NCBI RefSeq assembly: GCF_004321985.1
Contig: NZ_SCQN01000044.1
Location: forward strand, 1 to 64,000
Direction of reading: 5' to 3'
Length of the DNA: 64,000 nt
DNA from: Castellaniella sp.
Lineage (GTDB): Bacteria; Pseudomonadota; Gammaproteobacteria; Burkholderiales; Burkholderiaceae_B
This document shows positions 1 through 8,028 of this stretch, piece after piece. Within the stretch, counting starts at the first letter, position 1. Each line of letters begins with the position of its first letter. The position numbers and the translations under genes are program-made. The notes under the pieces were generated by a model. It was not told the origin of the DNA. It saw only the letters and a list, made by a program, of their open reading frames with translations, and searched no databases.

Positions 1-1
1 C

Positions 2-1234
2 CCGGACGAATCTAGTTCCTTCGCGCAGGAGGGTACTGCCGCCCACTTCGTGGCGTCCACCTGTCTGACATCTGGTGATGACGCTGTCGTGCACGTTGGC
101 AAATTCGTCGCCATGACCGAGGGCACCGAGCACTTTGACCTGCCGGGCAGGCTTGAAGGCGTGCCGACGGTCGAAGTCACGCAGGACATGGCCGAACACG
201 TTCAGAAGTATCTGGACTATGTGCGTGCCTTGGGTGGGCAGCTGCTGGTTGAGCAGCGCCTATCCATCGAGTCCGTCACCGGCGAGCCCGGCGCCAAGGG
301 CACAGCCGACGCTGTGGTGCTACTGCCCGATGAGATGGTGGTGGTTGACCTGAAGTACGGACGGGGCGTGCGCGTTGACGCCAACCACAACCCTCAGCTG
401 GGCATCTACGGGTCGGCCGCCCTGGAAGAATTCGGCATCGTAGGTGACTTCGACCGGGTGCGCATGGTCATCCACCAGCCGCGGCTGGACCACATCAGCG
501 AATGGGTGATGCCGGTCAGCCAGCCGATGGCGGCTGAAAGTTTGCAGACCTGGGCGGTCAACACCCGCACCATGGCGCACCGGGCGCTCGCGTACATCGG
601 TAAGGGGCCCGCCGATGTCAGCGCGGACGACCTGAACCCGGGTGAAGATCCTTGTCGGTTCTGCAAGGCGAAGGCCATTTGCCCAGCCTTGCGTGACCAC
701 GTTCTGTCCACCGTGGCGGATGACTTCGTGAACATCACCAAGCTGGTCGCCCCGCAGCTGGAAACCGCCGTGACTCGCACGGTGGGCAACGCGCTGCTGG
801 GCAACTTGATGGGCGCCGTTGACCTGATCGAAAACTGGTGTGCCGCGATCCGCGCGCAGGCCAAGGTCGAACTGCTGGCGGGGCGCATCGTGCCAGGCTT
901 CAAGCTGGTATCGGGCAAGCGAGGCGCACGCGCCTGGGTGGACAAGGTGGAAGCCGAAGCCACCCTGAAAAAGATGCGCCTGAAGGTGGAGCAAATGTAC
1001 GACTTGTCGCTGATTTCCCCGACGACAGCCGAGAAGCTGCACAAGGCCGACACCATCGGCGCACGCCAGTGGACGAAGCTGCAAACCCTCATCACCCAGG
1101 CCGATGGCGCGCCCACCGTGGCGCCTGCTGCAGACAAGCGCACCGCGCTGGTGGTGACCGCTGCGCTGGATGGCTTCAGGGATGAAACGGTTGTTGAAGC
1201 TGACGCCACCGCCGACATGGAGGGCCTTGTATGA
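2..1234 (+). CDS. DUF2800 family PD-(D/E)XK nuclease-like phage protein (5' partial)
   Basis: First gene of a phage replication module; the open frame runs off the left window edge, so the N-terminus is missing (at least 410 aa are seen). A GTG at position 50 lies in frame, but the upstream codons read SSSFAQEGTAAHF, which matches the conserved family N-terminus, so it is not the true start. The nuclease core is visible as GTADAVVL followed by VVVDLKYGRG (the D...DxK pattern). A later cysteine cluster, DPCRFCKAKAICPAL, resembles the Cas4/AddB-type iron-sulfur cysteines. Family members accompany DUF2815, DNA polymerase, VRR-NUC and SNF2 genes in many phages, as here. The role in phage DNA processing or recombination is inferred. 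The stop overlaps the next start (ATGA). Confidence 0.85.
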   Translation, partial: PDESSSFAQEGTAAHFVASTCLTSGDDAVVHVGKFVAMTEGTEHFDLPGRLEGVPTVEVTQDMAEHVQKYLDYVRALGGQLLVEQRLSIESVTGEPGAKGTADAVVLLPDEMVVVDLKYGRGVRVDANHNPQLGIYGSAALEEFGIVGDFDRVRMVIHQPRLDHISEWVMPVSQPMAAESLQTWAVNTRTMAHRALAYIGKGPADVSADDLNPGEDPCRFCKAKAICPALRDHVLSTVADDFVNITKLVAPQLETAVTRTVGNALLGNLMGAVDLIENWCAAIRAQAKVELLAGRIVPGFKLVSGKRGARAWVDKVEAEATLKKMRLKVEQMYDLSLISPTTAEKLHKADTIGARQWTKLQTLITQADGAPTVAPAADKRTALVVTAALDGFRDETVVEADATADMEGLV

Positions 1235-1434
1235 CCGAATGGCACCACTGGCGGCATGAAATTCTGCCCGCATCCGCTCAGCAAATTCTGCGGGAAGCCG
1301 CATCCGTGGGCACCACCGAATCACTCGCACGTCGTCGGGCTGTCGAAGAAGCCAGCCTTCGCGTGCGCCGCTCTTTCCCCCAGCTGTTCAAACCCGAAGC
1401 CGGCGTCAGCAAATACGCCGCCGCAACCAAGTAA
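1231..1434 (+). CDS. Small hypothetical phage protein (67 aa)
   Basis: Starts inside the stop of the DUF2800 gene (ATGA overlap), so it is probably translationally coupled to it. The product is 67 aa, mostly charged and likely helical, with an Arg-rich centre ([19 protein letters not shown]). It has no signal peptide, membrane segment or cysteine motif. I do not recognise a family. It ends 10 bp before the DUF2815 gene; tight packing and coupling support it as real. Confidence 0.6.
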
Positions 1435-1444
1435 AGGATCCACC

Positions 1445-2029
1445 ATGGCTGAAATTATTCTCAAGAATGTTCGACTGTCTTTCCCTGACCTGTGGACGCC
1501 GCAGGAGTACGAAAAGGGCGACGGCAAGCCTCGTTGGAACGCCACGTTCCTCATCGTTCCGGGCAGCGAGAACGACAAGTCGATTCGCGCCGCCATCAAG
1601 GCCGAAGCCGCCACCGTGTTCAAGGACAAGGCGGCCGCCCAGCTGCAAGCCTTCGACGGCAACCCTCAGAAGATGTGCTATCTGGATGGTGACAAGGGCA
1701 CCGCCGCCAAGTATGACGGCTATCCGGGTAACTGGTATCTGTCCACGCACCGTCAGGCGCTCATCAAAGGTCGTCCCAACGCGCGCCCGGAAATCATCGA
1801 CTCCAACATGTCGCCGCTGCTGCCTGACGATGGCCGCCCCTACGCGGGCTGCTACGTGAACGCCAAGGTCAGCATCTACGCGCAGGGGTCGCCCAACGCC
1901 GGCATCCGGGCTTCGTTCTCGGTCGTGCAGTTCGCTGGTAAGGGTGAGGCGTTCAGCGCAGGCACGCCCAGCCTGGACGGTTTCGCGGACGTCAGCGAAG
2001 GCGTCGACGCAGCCGCCGACCTGGTCTAG
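1445..2029 (+). CDS. DUF2815 family protein, probable phage ssDNA-binding protein
   Basis: A 194 aa protein beginning [17 protein letters not shown], the typical DUF2815 opening. Family members are thought to share the T7 gp2.5-like OB fold and to bind single-stranded DNA during phage replication and recombination. Aromatic and glycine-rich strands ([37 protein letters not shown]) fit a beta-rich fold. The C-terminus ([13 protein letters not shown]) is acidic, as in many SSBs that recruit partners through an acidic tail. The ATG at 1445 is preceded by AAAGGA; the open frame extends upstream to 1256, but only across the 67 aa gene. The ssDNA-binding role is inferred from family and context. 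Confidence 0.8.
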
Positions 2030-2039
2030 GGAGATCGAC

Positions 2040-2393
2040 ATGGAAAACATTGAGAAAGAGGCAGCACCGCAACGCTTCGTGAAGAAGCCTGTTGCGATCG
2101 AAGCCATCCAGGCCACAGGCACCCCCGAGAGCAACCGCCAGATCATCCAGTGGACGCACGGCAGCGAAACTCCGGCCAGCATGGACGACCACCCCGAGCG
2201 CGGTCGGTGTCTGTCCATCAGCACGCTGGAAGGTGCGCACTGGGTTTCCCCCGGAGATTGGGTCATCAAAGGTGTGAAGGGTGAGTTCTATCCCTGCAAG
2301 CCCGATATCTTCGCGGCCAGTTATGACCCGCAAATCGTGCTGACCGAAGTCGACGCGCTGGCTGACCTGGAAGGCCGACCCCGCCCCGTGTAA
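2040..2393 (+). CDS. Conserved phage protein of unknown function (117 aa)
   Basis: Starts 10 bp after the DUF2815 gene with a GGGAGATCGAC leader giving a Shine-Dalgarno. It carries a C-terminal signature common in small phage proteins of many tailed phages (KKPVAIEAIQATG near the N-terminus and GDWVIKGVKGEFYPCKP later). These proteins have no assigned biochemical role. The single cysteine lies in the conserved YPCKPDIF segment. It belongs to the same + strand transcription unit, and the unit's only large gap (about 180 bp) follows it. Confidence 0.7.
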   Translation: MENIEKEAAPQRFVKKPVAIEAIQATGTPESNRQIIQWTHGSETPASMDDHPERGRCLSISTLEGAHWVSPGDWVIKGVKGEFYPCKPDIFAASYDPQIVLTEVDALADLEGRPRPV

Positions 2394-2464
2394 CCCAAAA
2401 CTGTGGGCGGCCGTTTTCTCCCCAACTGCGAAATGTCCGCGTGGTACCCAGGCCAGGATGGCTA

Positions 2465-2499
2465 ACCCTCCGCTCCCACTCATTACTCAAGCGGAGGGT
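2465..2499. repeat. Perfect 10-bp inverted repeat (hairpin) in the phage intergenic gap
   Basis: ACCCTCCGCT at 2465-2474 and its exact complement AGCGGAGGGT at 2490-2499 enclose a 15-nt loop. The gap 2394-2572 is the only long non-coding stretch in this otherwise overlapping module and holds no other gene I can support. No T-tract follows on either strand, so a classical intrinsic terminator is doubtful. An operator, an RNA processing or attenuation hairpin, or a replication-related site are alternatives. Confidence 0.6.
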
Positions 2500-2572
2500 G
2501 TGCCGAAACCAGGACGGCCGGGCAAGTGACTACCTGGAAATCCTGGCAAAGGACTTTTTAAAGAGGTGATTT

Positions 2573-2788
2573 ATGAGCTTTTTCGACGACAACGAAGACC
2601 GGACCACCTACGGCAAGCGCCCCGCCTGGGCCACGTTCGATGTGACTTGCAAGCGGTGTGGCAAGGATGGCCTGCGCTGGCAAGATGAGGACGGTGAATG
2701 GGTGCTGATGGAAGGTCAGTACAAGGTTCACCACTGCGACCCCAAGGTCTTGCGTGCCGCATCACTGGATGGCTTCCATGCCCTCTAA
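2573..2788 (+). CDS. Small zinc-ribbon-like phage protein (71 aa)
   Basis: Strong Shine-Dalgarno (AAAGAGGTGA) just before the ATG. The protein has CKRCGKDGLRW and a later HHC, together a possible Cys/His metal-binding knuckle. It is acidic at the N-terminus (DDNEDRTTY). The function is unknown; similar small CxxC proteins are frequent in phage early regions. Its last 11 bp overlap the start of the HNH gene. Confidence 0.6.
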   Translation: MSFFDDNEDRTTYGKRPAWATFDVTCKRCGKDGLRWQDEDGEWVLMEGQYKVHHCDPKVLRAASLDGFHAL

Positions 2789-3146
2789 GTACGCCAGTCT
2801 GGCTGAGCGCATCATCGCCAACACCTACCTGTCGCAAGACTCGTTTTACAACGGGTCGCCGTGCTGGATCTGGATGGGCAAGCGCAACTCATCAGGCTAT
2901 GGGCAAATCAACCGTCGCTTCAAGCGGGGCCCGCGTAAGGGCAAGGTGGGTACCTTCCTGGTACATCGCGTGGCCGTGCAGGAACTCGGTGGCCGCAGGC
3001 TGACAACCCGCAGCGTGGCCATGCACCTGTGCAACAACCGCCTGTGTTGTAACCCGGCACACCTAAAGGGCGGCACGCAGAAGCAAAACATCAAGCAGTG
3101 CGTGGCCGAGGGCCGCCACTTCACCCCATTCAGGAAGGCTGCATGA
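2778..3146 (+). CDS. HNH endonuclease (HNH_3-like)
   Basis: A 122 aa protein with the pattern LVHRVAVQELGG...AMHLCNNRLCCNPAHLKGG followed by N and K/R-rich residues. This is the H-N-H metal-dependent nuclease layout of small phage HNH proteins (HxCxNxxCCNPxHL). It would cut double-stranded DNA; in phages such genes are either mobile homing endonucleases or packaging-associated. It sits between two small genes rather than next to terminase, so a homing or moron-like role is more likely (inference). In-frame starts exist at 2754 (GTG), 2769 and 2778; I chose 2778 because it overlaps the upstream gene least. Confidence 0.75.
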   Translation: MPSKYASLAERIIANTYLSQDSFYNGSPCWIWMGKRNSSGYGQINRRFKRGPRKGKVGTFLVHRVAVQELGGRRLTTRSVAMHLCNNRLCCNPAHLKGGTQKQNIKQCVAEGRHFTPFRKAA

Positions 3147-3289
3147 AATACATACTCATTGCCCAGTTGTATTGGCCTGTGTGGCTAACCCTAGACGGTC
3201 TTGGGCATTCTTTCGACGGGATCGCTTTGGGCTCCGCTGTGGTAGTAGCCGGTTGGTGCATTGCGTGGCTGATGGAGTTTAGCAAGTGA
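3143..3289 (+). CDS. Small membrane protein (48 aa)
   Basis: Overlaps the HNH stop (ATGA at 3143) and its own stop overlaps the polymerase start (GTGA at 3286). This double coupling strongly supports it as a real gene despite its length. The product begins MKYILIAQLYWPVWLTL and has a second hydrophobic stretch (IALGSAVVVAGWCIAWLM), so one or two membrane segments are expected. Codon use is less GC-rich than in the flanking genes. The function is unknown. Confidence 0.55.
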   Translation: MKYILIAQLYWPVWLTLDGLGHSFDGIALGSAVVVAGWCIAWLMEFSK

Positions 3290-5454
3290 CCCGACTCTGG
3301 ATCGACTTCGAGACATTCAGCGACGTGCCGATCAACTGCGGTACGCACGCCTACATGCAAGGCGTGGAGATCCTGCTGGCAGCCTGGGCCATCGATGATG
3401 GCCCGGTGTCGGTGGTCGATGAGGTCAATGGTGAGTCGCGCCCCCGCGACCTGGTGGACGCCCTGGCCGATCCCCTAGTGCAGCTGGCCGCTCACAACAG
3501 TCACTTTGACCGCAATGTGCTGCGCTACACGGGGCAGCAAACATCTATATGGCGCTGGTACGACACCATGGTGAAGGCCCTGGCGCACGGCATGCCGGGC
3601 GCTCTTGGCACGCTTTGCGACATCCTGGCCGTGCCCACCGACAAGGCCAAAGACAAGGCAGGCAAGCAACTGATCCAGCTGTTCTGTAAGCCCCTGGCCG
3701 CCAACCGCAAACTGCGCCGTGCCACCCGGGATACCCACCCGGAAGACTGGGCACGATTCAAGGAGTACGCGGGTCTGGACATCGAGGCCATGCGCGTGGT
3801 GGATGCGAAGCTGCCCAGCTGGAACTACACCGGCACCGAGCTCGCGCTGTGGCACCTGGACCAGACCATCAACGACCGTGGTGTGCTGGTGGATGTGGAG
3901 CTGGCCCAGGCCGCGATCCGCGCCGCCGAGCTGGCCAAGATAGACCTGGCCGAACGCACCCAGGTGCTGACTGATGGCGAGGTGCAGGCCGCCACCCAGC
4001 GCGACAGGCTGTTGGCGCACATCCTCACCCAATACGGCATTGAGGTTCCCGACCTGCAGAACAGCACCCTGGAAGACATTCTGAAACGGGAAACAGACCT
4101 GCCGCGCATGTTGGTTGAACTGTTGGGCATCCGGCTGCAGGCGAGCAAGACCAGCATCAGCAAGTACAAAACGCTTGTCAAAGGCGTGAGCCCGGATGGA
4201 CGCCTGCGCGGCACCCTGCAATTCGACGGGGCTGCACGCACGGGCCGCTGGGCTGGGCGGCTGTTCCAGCCTCAGAACCTGCCCCGGCCGTCGCTGCACC
4301 AGCCTGCGATTGAGCTGGGCATCGACACCCTGAAAGCGGACTGTGCCGACCTGGTGTTTCCCAACGTGATGGAGCTGACCAGCAGCGCCATCCGGGGGTG
4401 CATCATCGTGCCGCCCAAGCGCAAGCTGGTGGTGGCCGACCTGTCGAACATTGAAGGCCGGGTGATTGCGTGGCTGGCCGGCGAAGAATGGAAGCTGCAG
4501 GCGTTTCGTGAATTCGACACCTGCCTGGGCGTAGATGGCCAGTGGCATGATGGCGTGGCCCTGCGTGACGCGGCCCTGACTGGTCAGCCGATCGCACTGG
4601 AACGCAACAAGAAAGGCGCCCCCGTCCGGCGGGGCCCCGACCTCTATAAGCTGGCCTACGCCAAGGCGTTCGCCGTCAAGCATGAAACCGTCGAAGGCAA
4701 CCAGCGCCAGATCGGCAAGGTCATGGAACTGATGCTGGGCTACGAAGGTGGTGTGGGCGCATTCCTGACAGGGGCCGCCACTTACGGCATCGATCTGGAC
4801 GCCATGGCGGTCGCCGCGCTGCCCAGCATCCCCGCCGACGTGATGGGCGAGGCCGAACGCTATCTGACTTCGCGCACGCGCCGCCGTGACGGCAGCTTTG
4901 GCCTGACACCGCAAACCTTCATGGTGTGCGATGCCTTGAAGCGCCTGTGGCGCCGGGCACACCCCGCCGTGTCGGCATTCTGGCCAGCCCTGGCCCAGGC
5001 CGCCATGATGGCCGTCATCAATGCGGGCGTGACCCAGCATGTGCGCGACATCCGCCTGCAGCGCGCCGGCGCCTGGCTGCGGGTGCAGCTGCCCTCCGGT
5101 CGACTGCTGTGCTACCCGCTGCCCGAAGTCGATGACACCGGCAAGCTGTCATACATGGGCATCAACCAGTACAGCAGGAAATGGGCGCGACTCAAGACCT
5201 ACGGCGGCAAGCTGTCGGAAAACATTACCCAGGCCGCCGCCCGTGACGTGCTGGCCACCAGCATGCCGGCCGTCGAAGCTGCTGGCTACGGCATCGTGCT
5301 GACCGTCCACGACGAAATCCTGACCGAAGCTCCCGACTCGCCTGAATTCAATCCCTCACACCTGGCCGCGCTGATGGCGACCAATCCTCCCTGGGCCGAT
5401 GGCCTGCCGCTGTCGGCAGCTGGCTTTGAAGCCTATCGCTATAGGAAAGACTGA
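3286..5454 (+). CDS. Phage family A DNA polymerase with 3'-5' exonuclease domain
   Basis: A 722 aa replicative polymerase. The N-terminal exonuclease has LWIDFET (Exo I, residues 4-10), AHNSHFDRNVL (Exo II, about residue 67) and YAGLDIEA (Exo III, about 163). The polymerase half has the template-contact segment GRWAGRLFQPQNLPRP and motif A (VVADLSNIEGRV, catalytic Asp about 385). Motif B follows (RQIGKVMELMLGYEGG), then motif C (TVHDEI, catalytic Asp about 676). All key acidic residues are present, so it should be active and proofreading. The GTG start overlaps the upstream stop. It is the central gene of the replication module. Confidence 0.92.
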   Translation: MTRLWIDFETFSDVPINCGTHAYMQGVEILLAAWAIDDGPVSVVDEVNGESRPRDLVDALADPLVQLAAHNSHFDRNVLRYTGQQTSIWRWYDTMVKALAHGMPGALGTLCDILAVPTDKAKDKAGKQLIQLFCKPLAANRKLRRATRDTHPEDWARFKEYAGLDIEAMRVVDAKLPSWNYTGTELALWHLDQTINDRGVLVDVELAQAAIRAAELAKIDLAERTQVLTDGEVQAATQRDRLLAHILTQYGIEVPDLQNSTLEDILKRETDLPRMLVELLGIRLQASKTSISKYKTLVKGVSPDGRLRGTLQFDGAARTGRWAGRLFQPQNLPRPSLHQPAIELGIDTLKADCADLVFPNVMELTSSAIRGCIIVPPKRKLVVADLSNIEGRVIAWLAGEEWKLQAFREFDTCLGVDGQWHDGVALRDAALTGQPIALERNKKGAPVRRGPDLYKLAYAKAFAVKHETVEGNQRQIGKVMELMLGYEGGVGAFLTGAATYGIDLDAMAVAALPSIPADVMGEAERYLTSRTRRRDGSFGLTPQTFMVCDALKRLWRRAHPAVSAFWPALAQAAMMAVINAGVTQHVRDIRLQRAGAWLRVQLPSGRLLCYPLPEVDDTGKLSYMGINQYSRKWARLKTYGGKLSENITQAAARDVLATSMPAVEAAGYGIVLTVHDEILTEAPDSPEFNPSHLAALMATNPPWADGLPLSAAGFEAYRYRKD

Positions 5455-5456
5455 CC

Positions 5457-5549
5457 ATGCTGCTACTACGCTTCTTCAGATACTACCGATCCCTGGGGTA
5501 TGGCTGCTGGGCCGCCCTGCGTTCCGCGTGGAGGCGCATCCATGCGTGA
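5457..5549 (+). CDS. Putative 30-residue basic phage microprotein
   Basis: An ATG 2 bp after the polymerase stop opens a 30-codon frame whose TGA (5547-5549) overlaps the ATG of the VRR-NUC gene (5542). The product, MLLLRFFRYYRSLGYGCWA followed by a basic amphipathic tail, is rich in Arg, Tyr and Trp. The tight start/stop arrangement and the conserved-looking LRxxRYYRxLG pattern, which I associate with small phage ORFs, argue for translation. This is unproven. Confidence 0.4.
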   Translation: MLLLRFFRYYRSLGYGCWAALRSAWRRIHA

Positions 5550-5805
5550 ATCCCAAATCGAAACCTACTTGGTGGAACGTGTGAAGGCGCTGGGTGGCGA
5601 AGTGCGGAAAGTCCGCTGGATCGGCCGCAACGGTGCACCCGACCGGCTGGTGATGCTGCCCGGCCGCACGGTCTGGATTGAACTGAAAGCCCCTGGCGAA
5701 AAGGTGAAGCCCCACCAGGCGCGGGAACATGAGCGCATGCGCCGCATGGGCCAATACGTTGCCGTGGTTGATTCGCTGGAAGGCGTCGATGGAGTATTGA
5801 AATGA
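5542..5805 (+). CDS. VRR-NUC domain nuclease
   Basis: An 87 aa stand-alone VRR-NUC protein (PD-(D/E)XK superfamily). MRESQIETYLVERVKALGG carries the N-terminal Glu. GRNGAPDRLVMLPG followed by WIELKAPGEK gives the catalytic D...ExK signature, and HQARE closes the fold. Stand-alone phage VRR-NUC enzymes cut branched DNA such as Holliday junctions, a fit for recombination or replication intermediates. The length is normal for the single-domain form. The start overlaps the micro-ORF stop and the stop overlaps the next gene (ATGA). Confidence 0.88.
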   Translation: MRESQIETYLVERVKALGGEVRKVRWIGRNGAPDRLVMLPGRTVWIELKAPGEKVKPHQAREHERMRRMGQYVAVVDSLEGVDGVLK

Positions 5806-6101
5806 GAGCTGATGAATTTCTCGAAGATCCGAAGTGTGCATTCTGTGGGCGCGATGGCGCAGAGGGTTGTTGGGAGCTCCACGAGTCAGACACTCTTTTA
5901 TGTTGCTGTTCAAGTTGCGCCACAAGAGTTCTTCCCCGACTTATCGCAGATTCAATATTTATTGGGAGAAGGAACATTCGCGGGCGTATAGAGACAGCGC
6001 GGCAAAATGCTCAAATGAACTTTTTGGAAGCCCTGTCATCCCGTCTGTCTTTTGAACTGGATACCGCCTGGGACGAAGTTCGAAAGGCCAAAAATGACTG
6101 A
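5802..6101 (+). CDS. Cys-rich small protein of unknown function (99 aa)
   Basis: Coupled to VRR-NUC through an ATGA overlap. The N-terminal half has CAFCGRDGAEGCW and LLCCCSSCATRV, two CxxC-type pairs that could bind zinc. The C-terminal half is helical and charged (IRGRIETARQNAQMNFLEAL). Base composition is clearly lower in GC than in its neighbours, suggesting a separately acquired small gene. No family recognised. Confidence 0.55.
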   Translation: MRADEFLEDPKCAFCGRDGAEGCWELHESDTLLCCCSSCATRVLPRLIADSIFIGRRNIRGRIETARQNAQMNFLEALSSRLSFELDTAWDEVRKAKND

Positions 6102-7530
6102 CCGCCGCGCCTTCACCCCTCGGCCGTACCAGGACATCATCACGGATCATGTTCTGGCCACACCGCGCTGCGCGGTGTGGGCAGGTATGGGCATGGGCAA
6201 GACGGTATCGACGCTGACGGCTGTGGACATGCTGGAGCTTGTCGCCCCGGGCCCCACGCTGGTCACGGCGCCGTTGCGCGTGGCGCAAAGCACGTGGCCG
6301 GATGAGGCCGCGAAGTGGCAGCACCTGCGCAACGTGGAAGTGACACCCATCGTGGGTACCGCCGCCGCGCGCCGCAAGGCGCTAGCCCTCGTGTCGAACT
6401 TTTCCGCCAGCGTCTTCACGATCAACTACGAGAATATCCCGTGGCTGGTGGAAACCCTGGCCGATCAGAAAAAGCCCTGGCCGTTTGGCAAGATCATTCC
6501 CGACGAAGCCACGCGCCTGAAATCCTTCCGCACTCGGCAAGGTGGCCAGCGCGCCCGGGCACTTGGCAAGGTCGCCCATTTGCCCCAGGTGCACCACTTC
6601 ATCGAGTTGACCGGCACCCCCAGCCCCAACGGCTTGAAGGATCTATGGGGTCAAGTCTGGTTCCTGGATCGGGGCGAACGTCTAGGCCGGTCATTTGAGG
6701 CCTTCAAGTCTCGCTGGTTCCAGACCATCCAGGTGGGCGCCGACGCGCATGCCGTTGATCTGGTGCCGCTGCCGTTTGCCCAAAAGGAAATTGAAGGCCT
6801 GTTGCGCGACCTGTGCATTTCCCTGGATCCGGCAGACTGGTTCGACTTGCACGAACCCATCAGCGTGCCGGTGTACGTCGATTTGCCGGGCCGTGCCCGG
6901 GATCTGTACCGCGATATGGAACGGGAAATGTTCATGCAGATTGATGGCCATGACGTGGAGGCCTTCAACGCGGCGGCGCGCACCATCAAATGTCTGCAGC
7001 TGGCTAACGGCGCAGCCTACACCACCGATGACGATGGGGATAACCGCCCCTGGGCGGAAGTCCATTCCCTGAAAATCCAGGCCCTGGAATCCATTGTGGA
7101 AGAACTGGGGGGTGCGCCGTTGCTGGTGGCATACCACTTCAAGAGCGACCTGGCGCGCCTGCTGAAAGCCTTCCCACGCGGCCGCCACCTGGATGCCGAC
7201 CCGCAGACCCTGCGCGACTTCAAGGCTGGGCGCATTCCCATCCTGTTCGCCCACCCCGACAGCGCCGGCCACGGCCTGGACGGCATGCAGGACGTGTGCA
7301 ACGCCGTGGCGTTCTTTGGCCACTGGTGGAACCTGGAAAGCCGTCAGCAAATCATTGAACGGGTGGGCGCCGTGCGTCAGGCCCAGGCCGGGCACGATCG
7401 GCCCGTCTACATCTACGACATCATCGCGCGCAGCACGGTCGATGAACTGGTAATCGCCAGGCACAAGAGCAAGCGCACGGTGCAGGACCTACTACTTGAA
7501 GCCATGAGAAAAGGAACCAGCAATGTCTGA
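6094..7530 (+). CDS. SNF2-type superfamily 2 helicase/ATPase of phage
   Basis: A 478 aa protein from the ATG at 6094, which overlaps the upstream stop by 8 bp; a further in-frame ATG at 6052 lies inside the upstream gene. TPRPYQ provides the Q-like motif and GMGMGKT (residues 31-37) the Walker A. IPDEATRLKS is the DEAx Walker B, ELTGTPSPNGLKDLWGQ is motif III, and QQIIERVGAVRQAQ approximates motif VI. This is the usual layout of phage SNF2-like helicases paired with DUF2800, DUF2815 and polymerase genes. A role in replication fork remodelling or DNA translocation is inferred. Confidence 0.87.
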   Translation: MTDRRAFTPRPYQDIITDHVLATPRCAVWAGMGMGKTVSTLTAVDMLELVAPGPTLVTAPLRVAQSTWPDEAAKWQHLRNVEVTPIVGTAAARRKALALVSNFSASVFTINYENIPWLVETLADQKKPWPFGKIIPDEATRLKSFRTRQGGQRARALGKVAHLPQVHHFIELTGTPSPNGLKDLWGQVWFLDRGERLGRSFEAFKSRWFQTIQVGADAHAVDLVPLPFAQKEIEGLLRDLCISLDPADWFDLHEPISVPVYVDLPGRARDLYRDMEREMFMQIDGHDVEAFNAAARTIKCLQLANGAAYTTDDDGDNRPWAEVHSLKIQALESIVEELGGAPLLVAYHFKSDLARLLKAFPRGRHLDADPQTLRDFKAGRIPILFAHPDSAGHGLDGMQDVCNAVAFFGHWWNLESRQQIIERVGAVRQAQAGHDRPVYIYDIIARSTVDELVIARHKSKRTVQDLLLEAMRKGTSNV

Positions 7531-7795
7531 CCTGATATTCCCGCCGTTGCCAGACGGCACCCTGAACGAGGAATACATCCAGAACTACGCGCGTCTGGTG
7601 ATGAGGGCCAACGCACCAAAGTGGTTGCCGATCTCCACTGCACCAGAAGATGGCCGAAATCTGATTGGCGGATATGGTCGAAATCGTCCATTTGAAATGT
7701 ACTGTGGTGCGTTTGGAGAATGGATAGACATGGGGGGCCGTGTGCGAAACCCGAGTCACTGGATGCCACTGCCTCCCGCGCCGGGGAAATCATGA
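7523..7795 (+). CDS. DUF551-like phage protein (90 aa)
   Basis: Overlaps the helicase stop by 8 bp. It contains WLPISTAPEDGRNLIGG and ends NPSHWMPLPPAPGKS. The pair 'W-x-P-I...P..G' and 'HWMPLP' is the DUF551 signature found in many small prophage proteins. No enzymatic function is known for the family. The composition is a little lower in GC than the flanks. Confidence 0.65.
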   Translation: MSDLIFPPLPDGTLNEEYIQNYARLVMRANAPKWLPISTAPEDGRNLIGGYGRNRPFEMYCGAFGEWIDMGGRVRNPSHWMPLPPAPGKS

Positions 7796-8028
7796 TCTAC
7801 CACGGCAACCAGGTACCCCCAGCCACCGCGCGCCACGCCGCCCGGTACCTGCAGGATGCCTGGGTGAAGACGGGTGAGCTCGCCCCTGGGCCACGCGAGG
7901 CCGCCGATGCCTTTGAACAGGTGGCGGGGGAAATCACCGTGCCCTGCAGGGCCATCGGGGTAGCGCGCCAGGCGCTGCGCAGCGCCCGGTATGACGTGGC
8001 TGCCGCCATCAAGAGGCTGGAAAGATGA
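7792..8028 (+). CDS. Hypothetical phage protein (78 aa)
   Basis: ATG at 7792 overlaps the DUF551 stop (ATGA), and its stop overlaps the next start at 8025. The product is 78 aa, mostly helical and Ala/Arg-rich (ATARHAARYLQDAWV, AIGVARQALRSARYDVAAAIKRLER). The C-terminal helix has the look of a small UBA- or HTH-like bundle, but I cannot assign it. Coupling on both sides supports expression. Confidence 0.55.
   Translation: MIYHGNQVPPATARHAARYLQDAWVKTGELAPGPREAADAFEQVAGEITVPCRAIGVARQALRSARYDVAAAIKRLER

Noticed and set aside
3475-5040. Long - strand open frame (521 codons) inside the polymerase gene
   Set aside because: It is antisense to the clear family A polymerase, has a His/Gln-rich composition typical of shadow frames in GC-rich DNA, and no recognisable motif.
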